This document shows positions 1 through 10,060 of a DNA stretch of 64,000 nt, piece by piece. The DNA is from Sanguibacter keddieii DSM 10542 (GTDB lineage: Bacteria > Actinomycetota > Actinomycetes > Actinomycetales > Cellulomonadaceae). Where the stretch lies: assembly GCF_000024925.1 (NCBI RefSeq), contig NC_013521.1, forward strand, positions 2,046,001-2,110,000. Reading direction: 5' to 3'. A model generated the notes under the pieces. It searched no databases, was not told the DNA's origin, and worked only from the letters and a program-made list of their open reading frames with translations. A program made the position numbers and the translations under genes. Each line of letters begins with the position of its first letter. Position 1 is the stretch's first letter.

Positions 1-125
1 CGTCCCGGCGTCGCCAACCGCCTCGTCGAGGCACGGCGACGCGACGTGCGCACGCTGCCGTCCTGGGCGTCCTGGGCGTCCTGGGCGTCCTGGGCGTCCT
101 GGGCGTCGCCCTCGATCTTCGCCAT
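1..125 (-). CDS. Partial hypothetical protein with AQD tandem repeat (N-terminus only)
   Basis: A reverse-strand frame starts with ATG at 125 and stays open to the left window edge. It begins MAKIEGD, continues with five AQD tripeptides, then a basic stretch containing TSRRR. A purine-rich ribosome binding site (GAGGGGGAG) lies 3-4 nt before the ATG, which supports a real start. It begins 29 bp after the stop of the UvrA-like gene on the same strand, so the two may be co-transcribed. The other frames are also open here, so the call rests on the start signal and spacing. The visible 41 residues fit no family I recognise. Inference: a small accessory protein with a disordered N-terminus. Confidence 0.5.
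   Translation of the reverse strand, partial: MAKIEGDAQDAQDAQDAQDAQDGSVRTSRRRASTRRLATPG
60..104. repeat. Five-copy 9-bp tandem repeat
   Basis: The unit GTCCTGGGC is repeated five times without mismatch. Read on the reverse strand in the frame of the partial gene it encodes Ala-Gln-Asp five times. A run like this can change copy number by slippage, always in frame because the unit is 9 bp. Confidence 0.9.
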
Positions 126-154
126 CCACTCCCCCTCGCGCGGTGGCCCCTCCC

Positions 155-2542
<2,388 letters not shown>

Positions 2543-2692
2543 GGTCGTCCCGTCTGTCGTGCGTCCGGCGCGCTCGCGGACGCGCTCCGGACGGGCGGTA
2601 CCTGCGAGAGGTATGGCTGATTCTGAGGCAGAGCCGTTCTCCGGCACAAGGCCACGCGCGCGGGCGCGAACCGCAGTGCGGTACCTCGCCCG

Positions 2693-3238
2693 TCAGCCGT
2701 CGGTGCGGCAGATCGCGTCGATCGCCCGCACGGTCACGGCCGGGTCGTGCTCCTCGGTGTCGAGGGCGCTGTGGATGGTGAGCCCCTCGATGAGGGCGTC
2801 GAGCCGTCGGGCCACCTCGGGCGTGAAGTGCCGCTCGAGCGCGGCGCGGCTGCGGGCCATCCAGGCGCGGGTGATGGAGCGGTAGCCGGCCTGGCGGGCG
2901 GCGAGGGTGTAGAGCTCGTGGGTCAGCACGAGCTCGCGCTGCGACTGCACCAGGTCGTCGAGGATGAGGGTCGCCACCGCCTGCTTGGCCTCGTCGAAGG
3001 TCGTCGCCGCGACCAGGCGCGCCTCGAAGCGGTCGGCCACCGACTCGGAGAACCGGGTGAACGCCTCGTGCAGCAGCTCGTCCATGTCGGTGAAGTGGTA
3101 GGTCATCGACCCGAGGGGGACGTCGGCCCGCGCCGCGATGCGCCGTGCCGAGATGCCGGCGACCCCGAGCTCGGCGACCGCCTCGACCGTGACGTCGATG
3201 ATGCGGTCGCGTCTCGTCGGGTCGAATCGCCTGGGCAT
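2693..3238 (-). CDS. TetR-family transcriptional regulator
   Basis: This 181-residue protein has a TetR-type DNA-binding N-terminus: RDRIIDVTVEAVAELG leads into the helix-turn-helix ISARRIAARADVPLGSMTYHF at about residues 27-50. The C-terminal ligand domain is alpha-helical and not conserved enough to suggest a ligand. It is divergent from the MFS gene at 3306, and the 67 bp between them hold a perfect 12-bp palindrome over the MFS promoter, so it probably represses that transporter and itself. A purine-rich ribosome binding site (AGAGGA) lies upstream of the ATG. It could also influence the UvrA-like gene downstream on the same strand. Confidence 0.92.
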   Translation of the reverse strand: MPRRFDPTRRDRIIDVTVEAVAELGVAGISARRIAARADVPLGSMTYHFTDMDELLHEAFTRFSESVADRFEARLVAATTFDEAKQAVATLILDDLVQSQRELVLTHELYTLAARQAGYRSITRAWMARSRAALERHFTPEVARRLDALIEGLTIHSALDTEEHDPAVTVRAIDAICRTDG

Positions 3239-3291
3239 CCGCCCATCCTCTCAGACCTCGGACCACCGCCCGGGCCACCCGGGCCTCAGCA

Positions 3292-3303
3292 GTACGATCG
3301 TAC
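3292..3303. promoter_or_regulatory. Palindromic TetR operator over a leaderless -10 box
   Basis: GTACGATCGTAC is a perfect 12-bp palindrome in the divergent TetR/MFS intergenic space. Positions 3293-3298 (TACGAT) also match an actinobacterial -10 box and end 7 nt before the MFS ATG at 3306, where no ribosome binding site is present. A repressor bound here would directly block the start of the MFS transcript. Confidence 0.6.
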
Positions 3304-3305
3304 GC

Positions 3306-4550
3306 ATGCACACCACCCCCGTCGCCGGGCGCCAGCCCTTCGCCCCGGCGCTGCGCACGCGCCGCACGGCCATCTTCGTCTTCATGCTCGTGGTCGGCGT
3401 GTCCATGGCCTCGTGGGTGGTCCGCACCCCGGCGGTCCGGGACCTCCTCGACGCGTCGACGGGGCAGATGGGCCTCGTCCTCTTCGGGCTCTCCGTCGGG
3501 TCGATGACCGGTGTCCTCTCGTCTGCGTCGGTGGTCCGCGCGCACGGGGCACGGCTGACCATCGCGATCGGCGGGACGAGCCTCGTCACGGGCCTCGCCC
3601 TGGTGGGCGTCGCCTCGAGCCTGGGCCTGACGGCTGGCGTCTTCGTCGGCCTCGCCCTGGTGGGCGGAGGCGTCGGGATGTCGGAGATCGCGATCAACAT
3701 CGAGGGTGCCGCGGTCGAGAACGCCTCTGGACGGTCCGTGCTGCCCATGCTCCACGGCTGCTACAGCCTCGGCACGGTCCTCGGCGCGAGCCTGGGGATC
3801 GCACTGACCGCGATGTCCTTCCCGGTCGTCTGGCACCTCGTGGCCGTCGCCGTCGCCGGGACGGCCGCCGCACTCTGGGCGGTGCCCCAGATCCCCGCCG
3901 AGACCGGCCTCGCGCGCAAGGGCAGCGCCACGTCCTCCACCTGGCGCGAGCAGCTCTCGGTGTGGAAGCAGAGCCGCATCCTCATGCTCGGGCTCATCGT
4001 GCTCGCCCTGGCCCTCGCGGAGGGGTCGGCCAGCGACTGGCTCCCCCTGCTCATGGTCGACGGGCACGGCATGTCCGAGACCCTCGGGTCGGTGATCTTC
4101 ACGGGCTTCGCGGCTGCCATGACCATCGGGCGCTTCTCCGGAGAGCCGCTCCTCGCGCGCTTCGGCAACGTCGCCGTCCTGCGGGTCAGCGCCCTCGTCT
4201 CGGCCGCCGGGATCGCCCTGGTCGTCTTCGCCGACAACGTGGTGGTCGCCGGCTGCGCCGTCATCCTCTGGGGCCTCGGGGCCGCGCTCGGGTTCCCGGT
4301 CACCCTCTCGGCCGCCGGGGACAGCGACGACCCGACCTCGTCGGTCGCGGCGGTCGCGACCGCCGGATACGTCGCCTTCCTCGTCGGCCCGCCGCTGCTC
4401 GGGTTCCTCGGCGAGCACTACGGCCTGCGCGGCGCCATGGTCGTGGTGCTCGTGGTCGTGGCCCTCGCGTCGCTGCTCACCTCGGCAGCCCGCCCGCGCG
4501 CCGAGCGCGCCTCCTCCCCCGCGACCTCGGGCGACACGCCCTCGGCCTGA
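3306..4550 (+). CDS. Major facilitator superfamily transporter
   Basis: The 414-residue protein has about twelve hydrophobic segments in two groups of six, the first being AIFVFMLVVGVSMASWVV. The loop after the first segment reads RTPAVRD, and a conserved GGGVGMSEIAINIEGA stretch lies near residue 120, as in YbjJ/FucP-like MFS proteins. The substrate cannot be read from the sequence; export of a toxic compound is inferred from the divergent TetR gene. The ATG at 3306 was chosen over longer in-frame starts because the palindromic promoter sits immediately before it and hydrophobic homology starts there. It is probably translated from a leaderless mRNA. The C-terminus is short and Ser/Ala/Arg rich. 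Confidence 0.9.
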   Translation: MHTTPVAGRQPFAPALRTRRTAIFVFMLVVGVSMASWVVRTPAVRDLLDASTGQMGLVLFGLSVGSMTGVLSSASVVRAHGARLTIAIGGTSLVTGLALVGVASSLGLTAGVFVGLALVGGGVGMSEIAINIEGAAVENASGRSVLPMLHGCYSLGTVLGASLGIALTAMSFPVVWHLVAVAVAGTAAALWAVPQIPAETGLARKGSATSSTWREQLSVWKQSRILMLGLIVLALALAEGSASDWLPLLMVDGHGMSETLGSVIFTGFAAAMTIGRFSGEPLLARFGNVAVLRVSALVSAAGIALVVFADNVVVAGCAVILWGLGAALGFPVTLSAAGDSDDPTSSVAAVATAGYVAFLVGPPLLGFLGEHYGLRGAMVVVLVVVALASLLTSAARPRAERASSPATSGDTPSA

Positions 4551-4613
4551 CGCCACCTCGGGCTGGTGCCGCTCTGCCCGGCAGCCCTCTTCCCGAGCGC
4601 CACGGTCTCTCGC

Positions 4614-4619
4614 TAGCAT
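4614..4619 (+). promoter_or_regulatory. Candidate -10 box for the DUF1349 gene
   Basis: TAGCAT matches the actinobacterial TANNNT -10 pattern. It would give a leader of roughly 70 nt before the GTG at 4698. No clear -35 element is visible. Confidence 0.35.
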
Positions 4620-4697
4620 CCTCTGGGCACCGGCCTGCCGGCGCCTGACCAGCACCTTCACCCTCATCAGCACCGACATGGAAGCAGGACCTGCATC

Positions 4698-5300
4698 GTG
4701 GCACTCCACCTCCCTGGCCTCCCCGCCCTCTCGTGGGCCCCGCTCGAGGGCGACGCCCTTTACGACGACGCGACCGGGACCCTGGTCCTCACGGCCGCCG
4801 CTGGCGTGGACTGGAGCAACGACCCGACGGGCGGTCCGCAGCAGCACCGTGCCGCGGCGCTCGGCTTCGAGCCCTCGGGGGACCTCACGCTGTCCGCGCG
4901 CGTCCGTGTCGACGGACCGCGCTCGACCTTCGACGCGGGCGCGCTGTGCGTGTGGGGAGACCAAGACCACTGGGCCAAGCTCTGCTTCGAGCGGTCCCCC
5001 CAGGGTGACGTCATGGTGGTCAGCGTCGTCACCGACGGGTTCTCCGACGACTGCAACTCGACGCTCGTGGCGGGCGACGAGGTCTACCTGCGGCTGAGCC
5101 GGGTCGGCGAGGCGTGGGCCTTCCACTCGTCGCTCGACGGGATCACCTGGGACTTCGTCCGGGTGTTCCGTCTCGCGGTCCCGGCCGGGGCGACGGTGGG
5201 CTTCCTGTCGCAGGCGCCGATGGGCGAGACGTGCGTGTCCCGCTTCGACCAGATCACCTGGCGCGAGGAGACCCTGGGCGACCTGCGCGACGGCCGCTGA
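4698..5300 (+). CDS. DUF1349 family protein (concanavalin A-like lectin/glucanase fold)
   Basis: This 200-residue protein has no signal peptide or membrane segment, so it is probably cytoplasmic. Its pattern (GVDWSNDPTGGPQQHRAAALGF, LSARVRV, FDAGALCVWGDQDHWAKLCFE, LSRVGEAWAFHSSLDG) matches DUF1349, a beta-sandwich family related to the YeaR/regulation-of-enolase group. These proteins are often proposed to bind carbohydrate, but no enzyme activity is established. The GTG start at 4698 has an AGGA ribosome binding site 8 nt upstream. It converges on the ArsR gene with a 26-bp gap, so no operon partner is evident. Confidence 0.82.
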   Translation: MALHLPGLPALSWAPLEGDALYDDATGTLVLTAAAGVDWSNDPTGGPQQHRAAALGFEPSGDLTLSARVRVDGPRSTFDAGALCVWGDQDHWAKLCFERSPQGDVMVVSVVTDGFSDDCNSTLVAGDEVYLRLSRVGEAWAFHSSLDGITWDFVRVFRLAVPAGATVGFLSQAPMGETCVSRFDQITWREETLGDLRDGR

Positions 5301-5326
5301 CCGCTGCTGCTGAGCGCTGGCGCCCC

Positions 5327-5653
5327 TCAGCGCCGCCTGGTGCGGGTCTTCGACGGCGACCAGGCGGCGTCCGCGTCCTGCAGGTACCGGCCGAGGGTGC
5401 CGAGCGCGCCCGGGACGAGGGCGTAGTAGGACCACACGCTGCGCTTCTCACGGGTCAGCAGGCCGGCCTCCACCAAGATCTTCAGGTGGTGCGAGACGGT
5501 CGGCTGGGTGAGGTCCAGCGGCTCGGTGAGGTCGACGACGGTCGCCTCGCCGCCCTCGTGAGCGGCGACCAGGGAGAGCAGCCTGAGCCGGGTGGGGTCG
5601 GAGAGGGCCTTGAAGGACCGGGCCAGGGCGGACTCGCCGCTGCTTTCGGTCAT
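5327..5653 (-). CDS. ArsR-family winged-helix regulator
   Basis: The 108-residue protein carries an ArsR winged helix: FKALSDPTRLRLLSLVAAHEGGEATVVDL followed by the recognition region LDLTQPTVSHHLKILVEAGLLTREKRSVWSYY. There is no CxC metal site of the ArsR/SmtB alpha-3 type, so its effector may not be a metal, though other sites cannot be excluded. A GGAG ribosome binding site precedes the ATG at 5653. No adjacent gene lies in its transcription direction; the DUF1349 gene is convergent. It may act on distant genes or only on itself. Three copies of CGGTCGTGC lie upstream. Confidence 0.9.
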   Translation of the reverse strand: MTESSGESALARSFKALSDPTRLRLLSLVAAHEGGEATVVDLTEPLDLTQPTVSHHLKILVEAGLLTREKRSVWSYYALVPGALGTLGRYLQDADAAWSPSKTRTRRR

Positions 5654-6139
5654 GGGTCGGGCATCTCCTGTCGGTCGTGCAGGGCCGTGCGGGCTTCGGT
5701 CGTGCTGGCTACGGTCGTGCTGGTGGGGCGCTCAATCCTACGCAGCGCCGGGCCTGCGGAGGCCCGCGGACGGGCGGCACGCCGCGACCGAGGACTGTGA
5801 CGCGGACGACCCCGGTCCGGGGTGCGGCGCGGAGCGGCTGCACGGTACAGTGGTTCGGTTCTGAGACCTGCGTGCCGATCTGCGGGAGAGGCCGGCACAG
5901 CCGACCACGTCCACGCGCCGTGCGCACCTGAGCATCAGGCCCCGCACGCCGACCTGGGCGTCGTCCTGGTCTCGACCCGCCGCCCCGGCACCTGTTCCGG
6001 CCGGGCGGTTCACGAGACCTTCACGCGAAGCAGGAACATCTCGACCACAGGACCCGTTCTACACATCAGGACACGACCGACGGACGCACACCGTGGCTCT
6101 TCGCCGCTCGTCCGGCACCGCAGATCATTTGGAGGACAC
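5654..6139. other. 486-bp intergenic region between arsR-like gene and rbpA
   Basis: No convincing coding frame or RNA gene is visible. It holds the promoters of both divergent genes. Near the ArsR gene are three direct copies of CGGTCGTGC at 5672-5680, 5697-5705 and 5712-5720. A TACAGT -10-like box lies near 5843-5848. A SigR-type promoter for rbpA lies at 6033-6058. The remainder is GC-rich without clear structure. Confidence 0.6.
6033..6058 (+). promoter_or_regulatory. Candidate SigR/SigH-type promoter of rbpA
   Basis: GGAAC at 6033-6037 and GTT at 6056-6058 are separated by exactly 18 bp, which fits the GGAAY-N18-GTT consensus of disulfide-stress sigma factors in Actinobacteria. It lies about 80 bp before the rbpA start. 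In Streptomyces rbpA belongs to the SigR regulon, which supports the reading; use in this organism is inferred. Confidence 0.6.
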
Positions 6140-6484
6140 ATGGCAGACCGCTCGCTGCGCGGCATGAGCATCGGCGCCAAGAGCATGGAGTCGGACGAGG
6201 GCGTCGACTTCGCCCCCCGCTTCCAGGCCCACTACGACTGCCCCAACGGCCACACCATCATCCTCCCGTTCTCGACCGAGGCTGAGGTCCCGGTCGTCTG
6301 GGAGTGCCGTTGCGGCGAGGAGGCGCTGCTCCGCGACGCCGACAAGCCCGAGGCGAAGTCCGGCAAGCCGCCGCGCACGCACTGGGACATGCTCCTCGAG
6401 CGTCGCACCATGAAGGAGCTCGAAGACCTGCTCGACGAGCGCCTCACGCTGCTCCGTGCCGGAAAGCTGCGCCGCAGCGCCTGA
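6140..6484 (+). CDS. rbpA: RNA polymerase-binding protein RbpA
   Basis: The 114-residue protein matches RbpA along its whole length. It has the N-terminal tail ending GMSIGAKSMESDEGVDFAPR, the zinc/core domain (YDCPNGHTIILPFSTEAEVPVVWECRCGEEA) with CxxxH and CxC residues, and the C-terminal sigma-interaction domain (KPPRTHWDMLLERRTMKELEDLLDERLTLLR). RbpA binds RNA polymerase and the principal sigma factor, stabilises the open complex and is essential or important in Actinobacteria. GGAGG at 6131-6135 sits 4 nt before the ATG, which fixes the start. The gene is monocistronic: a strong hairpin follows directly, and a SigR-type promoter precedes it. Confidence 0.97.
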   Translation: MADRSLRGMSIGAKSMESDEGVDFAPRFQAHYDCPNGHTIILPFSTEAEVPVVWECRCGEEALLRDADKPEAKSGKPPRTHWDMLLERRTMKELEDLLDERLTLLRAGKLRRSA

Positions 6485-6498
6485 CCGGCCCCTGACGC

Positions 6499-6543
6499 AC
6501 GACGAAGGCCGCAGCACCTCCACGGTGCTGCGGCCTTCGTCGT
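6499..6543 (+). terminator. Strong hairpin terminator after rbpA
   Basis: The arms at 6499-6518 and 6524-6543 are perfectly complementary over 20 bp around a 5-nt loop. No T-run follows, as is common for actinobacterial terminators. The arm carries ACGACGAAGGC, shared with the hairpin after the Dps gene. Confidence 0.88.
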
Positions 6544-6566
6544 CCTCCCGCTGCGCCGCGGGCGGG

Positions 6567-6572
6567 CATGAT
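6567..6572 (+). promoter_or_regulatory. Possible leaderless -10 box of the YqeY gene
   Basis: CATGAT ends 6 nt before the ATG at 6579 and no ribosome binding site is present. The first base departs from TANNNT, so this is weaker than the other examples in the window. Confidence 0.35.
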
Positions 6573-6578
6573 TGTCCT

Positions 6579-7037
6579 ATGACCACGCTCGAGCGACTGA
6601 CCTCAGACCTGACCACCTCCATGAAGGCCCGTGACACCTTCACCACCGGCACCCTGCGCCAGATCATCGGTGCTGTGCGCACCGCGGAGAAGTCCGGCTC
6701 GGTCGCCCGCGACTTCTCGGACGACGAGGTGCAGAAGGTGCTCGCCTCCGAGGTGAAGAAGCGTCGCGAGAGCGCGCAGATCTTCGCCGACGCCGGTGCG
6801 GACGACCGCGCGGCGAACGAGACGGCCGAGGCCGACCTCATCGAGACCTACCTGCCGGCGACCCTGTCGCCCGAGCAGGTGGACGCGCTCGTGGCCGACG
6901 CGATCGCCTCGACCGGTGCCACCGGCCCCAAGGACATGGGCACCGTGATGAAGGCCGTCAACGCTGCCGCGGCAGGGCTCGGCCGTGTCGACGGCAAGGT
7001 GCTCTCGCAGGTCGTCCGGGCGGCGCTCGTCGGCTGA
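6579..7037 (+). CDS. GatB/YqeY domain protein
   Basis: The 152-residue protein is a full-length YqeY: MTTLERLTSDLTTSMKARDTFTTGTLRQIIGAVRTAEK, then a lysine/arginine-rich helix (VKKRRESAQIFADAGADDRAANETAEADLIETYLP) and the small helical tail (GPKDMGTVMKAVNAAAAGLGRVDGKVLSQVVR). The tail is homologous to the tRNA-binding domain of GatB, but free-standing YqeY has no settled role; a link to tRNA-dependent amidotransfer is only inferred. The ATG at 6579 was chosen because homology begins at it. The gene lies just downstream of the rbpA terminator, so it needs its own promoter. Confidence 0.93.
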   Translation: MTTLERLTSDLTTSMKARDTFTTGTLRQIIGAVRTAEKSGSVARDFSDDEVQKVLASEVKKRRESAQIFADAGADDRAANETAEADLIETYLPATLSPEQVDALVADAIASTGATGPKDMGTVMKAVNAAAAGLGRVDGKVLSQVVRAALVG

Positions 7038-7094
7038 CGACCGCAGCTCCGCGCTCGGGCCCTGGGGCCCGTGCGAGTCCCGACGGCGCCCTGC

Positions 7095-7868
7095 TCAGCG
7101 AGCGGGGCGCCGTCCGCGCTGCAGGAGCGAGCGGAGCTGCTGGGCGCGGTGCCGGGCGCCCCAGACGGTGACCTTGCGCAGCGCCTCCTGGACGATGCCG
7201 CGGCTCATCTTGGACTCCCCCGCCGTGCGCTCGACGAAGGTGATGGGGACCTCGACGATCTGCCCGCCGCCCTGCGCGACCCGCCACGACATGTCGACCT
7301 GGAAGCAGTAGCCCTGCGACTCCACGCCGGCGAGGTCGAGGTCGCGCAGCGTCTGCGCGCGGTACGCGCGGAACCCGCCGGTCGCGTCGCCGAGGCGCAG
7401 CCCGAGGGCGAGGCGGACGTAGGTGTTGCCGCCGCGCGAGAGCAGCTCGCGGTGCCGTGGCCAGTTGACCACGGACCCACCGGGGACCCAGCGCGAGCCG
7501 AGCACGAGGGCGGGGTGCGGCCGGGCGGCTGACGCGGCGAGCAGCCGGGGCAGGTCCTCGCAGCGGTGGGAGCCGTCGGCGTCCATCTCGCACAGGACGT
7601 CGTAGTCGCGCTCCAGGCCCCAGCGGAAGCCGGCGATGTACGCGGTCCCCAGGCCCTGCTTGCCGGTGCGGTGCAGCACGTGCACCCCGGGGTGCGCCTG
7701 GGCGAGGGCGTCGGCGAGCTCGCCGGTGCCGTCGGGGCTCGCGTCGTCGACCACGAGCACGTCGACGTCCGGCGTGTGCGCCCGCAGCCCGTCGACGAGC
7801 GTCGTGAGCGTGAGGGCCTCGTTGTACGTGGGGACGACCACGAGGACGCGGTCTGCCTGCGGATCCAT
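7095..7868 (-). CDS. Polyprenol monophosphomannose synthase (GT2 family)
   Basis: This 257-residue soluble glycosyltransferase family 2 enzyme has VVVPTYNEALTL near the N-terminus, VVDDASPDGTGELAD for nucleotide binding, and the metal motif EMDADGSH around residue 100. The pattern GSRWVPGGSVVNWPRHRELLSRGGNTYVRLALGL and GGFRAYR is typical of dolichyl/polyprenyl-phosphate mannose synthases. It should transfer mannose from GDP-mannose to polyprenyl phosphate, the donor for lipoglycan and protein mannosylation outside the membrane. Lnt is encoded 178 bp upstream on the same strand; in mycobacteria the two activities are fused or adjacent (Ppm1). The start at 7868 (MDPQADR) has an AGGGAG ribosome binding site. 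Confidence 0.92.
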   Translation of the reverse strand: MDPQADRVLVVVPTYNEALTLTTLVDGLRAHTPDVDVLVVDDASPDGTGELADALAQAHPGVHVLHRTGKQGLGTAYIAGFRWGLERDYDVLCEMDADGSHRCEDLPRLLAASAARPHPALVLGSRWVPGGSVVNWPRHRELLSRGGNTYVRLALGLRLGDATGGFRAYRAQTLRDLDLAGVESQGYCFQVDMSWRVAQGGGQIVEVPITFVERTAGESKMSRGIVQEALRKVTVWGARHRAQQLRSLLQRGRRPAR

Positions 7869-7949
7869 CCTGCTCCCTGCTCGCCGTACGGCTGTCGTGC
7901 GGTCTCCGGAGGCGCCCGGTAGACCCGTGCGCGGTGCACGCACCCCCAG

Positions 7950-7955
7950 ACATTA
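7950..7955 (-). promoter_or_regulatory. Candidate -10 box upstream of the mannosyltransferase gene
   Basis: Read on the reverse strand the hexamer is TAATGT, a good -10 match. It would start a transcript about 75 nt before the ATG at 7868, so the gene may be expressed independently of lnt. Confidence 0.4.
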
Positions 7956-8046
7956 GCGTCGCGGGCGCCACCAGACCTGCCGGCGGCACCTCGACCTGCA
8001 CCGTGACCTGCGAGGTGACCTGCAGATCGCCTGCCAGGACCTGTCT

Positions 8047-9714
8047 CTACCTCTTCGGAGCGGAGCGCCTCGTGGACGGGTCGGCGCCGGTGCGTGCGCG
8101 GCGACGCTGCACGCCGGTGGCGGCCGCCGCACCGAGGAGCAGCAGGGCGCCGGCGAGGGTGACCCACGGGACGTAGGCCCCGACGGCCACGGCGGGGGTC
8201 GTCGAGGTGCGCAGGGCGACGTCCTCGATCATCTGCTCGTGCGTGAACAGCCCGGTCCTGGACACGATCGTCCCGTTGGGGGCGATGACCGCGCTCACGC
8301 CGACGGTCGAGATCTGGACGGTGGTCCGTCCGGTCTCCATGGCGCGCAGCTGGGACATGGCGAGCTGCTGGGTCGACTCTGCCGTCGGCCCGAAGCTCGC
8401 GTTGTTGGTCTGGATCACGAGCATCTCGGCGCCGGCGGCGACGGAGTCGCGGACCAGCCCGTCGTAGGCGACCTCGAAGCAGATGACGTCGCCGATGGTC
8501 ACGGTGCGGCCCAGGCGGTCGGAGTCGAGGGCGATGGTGCCGACCTCGGTCCCGGCGATCATGTCGTTGGTGACGAGGTCGACGGCCGACGAGAAGGGCC
8601 GGACGAGCTCGCGGATCGGGATGTACTCGGCGAAGGGCGCCGGGTGCTGCTTGGCGTAGCGGTCGACGACGCCGACACCGGGCTCCCAGAGCAGGCCGAC
8701 GTTGTAGCGTCCTCCGGTCTCGGGGAACTCCTGCGCGCCGACGAGGATCGGGGCGCCGACGGCCTGTGCGGCGCCGTCGATGTCGGTCGCGGCCTGGGCG
8801 TCGACCTGCGGGTCGTAGTCGCTGCCGTTCTCGGGCCACAGGACGATGTCGAGGTCGCCCTGGTCGACGCTGTCGAGGAGGCTGTACGTCCCGTCGACGT
8901 GGTTGGTGAGCACCTCGCGCCGGTTCTCGAAGGCGTCGAGGCCGGGTTTGGACACGTTGCCCTGCACGGCTCCGACGGCGAGCGTGCCGGACTCTGCCTG
9001 GGTGGCGAGCGGGACCGCGAGGCCCACGGCCAGCACCGCCACGGCGGTCAGGGCGGACACGCCGAGCGGCAGCAGGTCGAGGCGCAGCAGAGCGAGGACG
9101 GCGATCGCCAGCAGCACCCCGGTCACCACGACGGCGAAGGACACCAGCGGGGCGCCCGCGAGCCACGCGAGGCGTCCGACGGCAGACTCGGCCTGGGAGA
9201 ACGCGAGCCGTCCCCACGGGAAGCCACCGAAGGGCGCGACGGAGCGTGCGGCCTCGCCTGCCACGAACAGCGTCGCGAAGGACAGCACCTGCACCGTGGC
9301 GTGGTCACGGACGACCGGCACCCGGCGGACCCACGTCCACGCGAGCATCACGGCACCGACGAACAGCGCCTCCATGACGCTCAGGGCGACCCACGGGACG
9401 TCGCCCACCGCGTACTGCGCCCAGAGGATGTGACGCAAGAAGAACGTCAGCCCCCAGACGAAGCCGAGGAGCGCGTTCCACCACGGCGCGTCCCGTCCGC
9501 CCGCGAGGAACAGCATCGCGACGCCGACCGGGGCGAGGACCCAGATGCCGACGTCCGGGAAGGCGAGGTCGGTGACGACGCCGCCGACCGCGGCGAGCAC
9601 GAGGGCGAGCAGCCGAGGCACGGGCCGGGCAGTGTGGGCGCTCGGGGCAGTGTGGGCGGCGAGGTCGCTGGGTACAGGTCGGGCGGGCACCCGTGCAGGG
9701 TACGTCACCGACAT
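8047..9714 (-). CDS. lnt: Apolipoprotein N-acyltransferase
   Basis: The 555-residue membrane protein has about six N-terminal transmembrane segments and one at the C-terminus (YVPWVTLAGALLLLGAAAATG). Between them lies a periplasm-facing nitrilase-like domain. Its triad is visible: Glu in VLWPENGSDYD, Lys in RYAKQHPAPFAEYIP and Cys in VICFEVAYDG. Lnt adds a third acyl chain to the N-terminal cysteine of lipoproteins; mycobacteria and other high-GC actinobacteria have active versions. The N-terminus (about 35 residues, Pro/Ala/His rich) is poorly conserved and the true start may be somewhat downstream of 9714, since no ribosome binding site precedes it. It probably shares an operon with the mannosyltransferase gene. 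Confidence 0.93.
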   Translation of the reverse strand: MSVTYPARVPARPVPSDLAAHTAPSAHTARPVPRLLALVLAAVGGVVTDLAFPDVGIWVLAPVGVAMLFLAGGRDAPWWNALLGFVWGLTFFLRHILWAQYAVGDVPWVALSVMEALFVGAVMLAWTWVRRVPVVRDHATVQVLSFATLFVAGEAARSVAPFGGFPWGRLAFSQAESAVGRLAWLAGAPLVSFAVVVTGVLLAIAVLALLRLDLLPLGVSALTAVAVLAVGLAVPLATQAESGTLAVGAVQGNVSKPGLDAFENRREVLTNHVDGTYSLLDSVDQGDLDIVLWPENGSDYDPQVDAQAATDIDGAAQAVGAPILVGAQEFPETGGRYNVGLLWEPGVGVVDRYAKQHPAPFAEYIPIRELVRPFSSAVDLVTNDMIAGTEVGTIALDSDRLGRTVTIGDVICFEVAYDGLVRDSVAAGAEMLVIQTNNASFGPTAESTQQLAMSQLRAMETGRTTVQISTVGVSAVIAPNGTIVSRTGLFTHEQMIEDVALRTSTTPAVAVGAYVPWVTLAGALLLLGAAAATGVQRRRARTGADPSTRRSAPKR

Positions 9715-10060
9715 GGGAGGAGCCTCGCGCGAGGTGGCGGGCGGTCCGCGCGTCCTTCGGGCCGACGTCGAGGACGTCGTTTTCTACTGGACGCGCGGAC
9801 CTCCACGTACCGGACAGAGAGCTTCCGGTTCGGTGCCCGCAGAGTGAGGCTGTGGACCCCTGGACGCCGGAGCGCCGCGCTCTCGCACCAGGCGAACCTA
9901 CCTGGCCGGGCCCGCGCGCTGTCAAGGCTTCGCACACAGATTCTCCACCGACGGACCGACGGGTCGCCTCAGGTGCACCAGGTGTCACACGGGCCTCGCC
10001 CGTCCCGCCCCGCAGCTCCTCGGGAGGGCGGCCGCGGATCACCGTGGACGTCGGTCGGGC
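9715..10060. other. 346-bp intergenic region upstream of lnt
   Basis: No coding frame with a credible start is seen. It contains a perfect 12-bp palindrome CCTCGCGCGAGG at 9723-9734, directly upstream of lnt, and otherwise GC-rich sequence without a recognisable RNA. It separates the amidohydrolase gene stop from lnt, both on the reverse strand. Confidence 0.5.
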
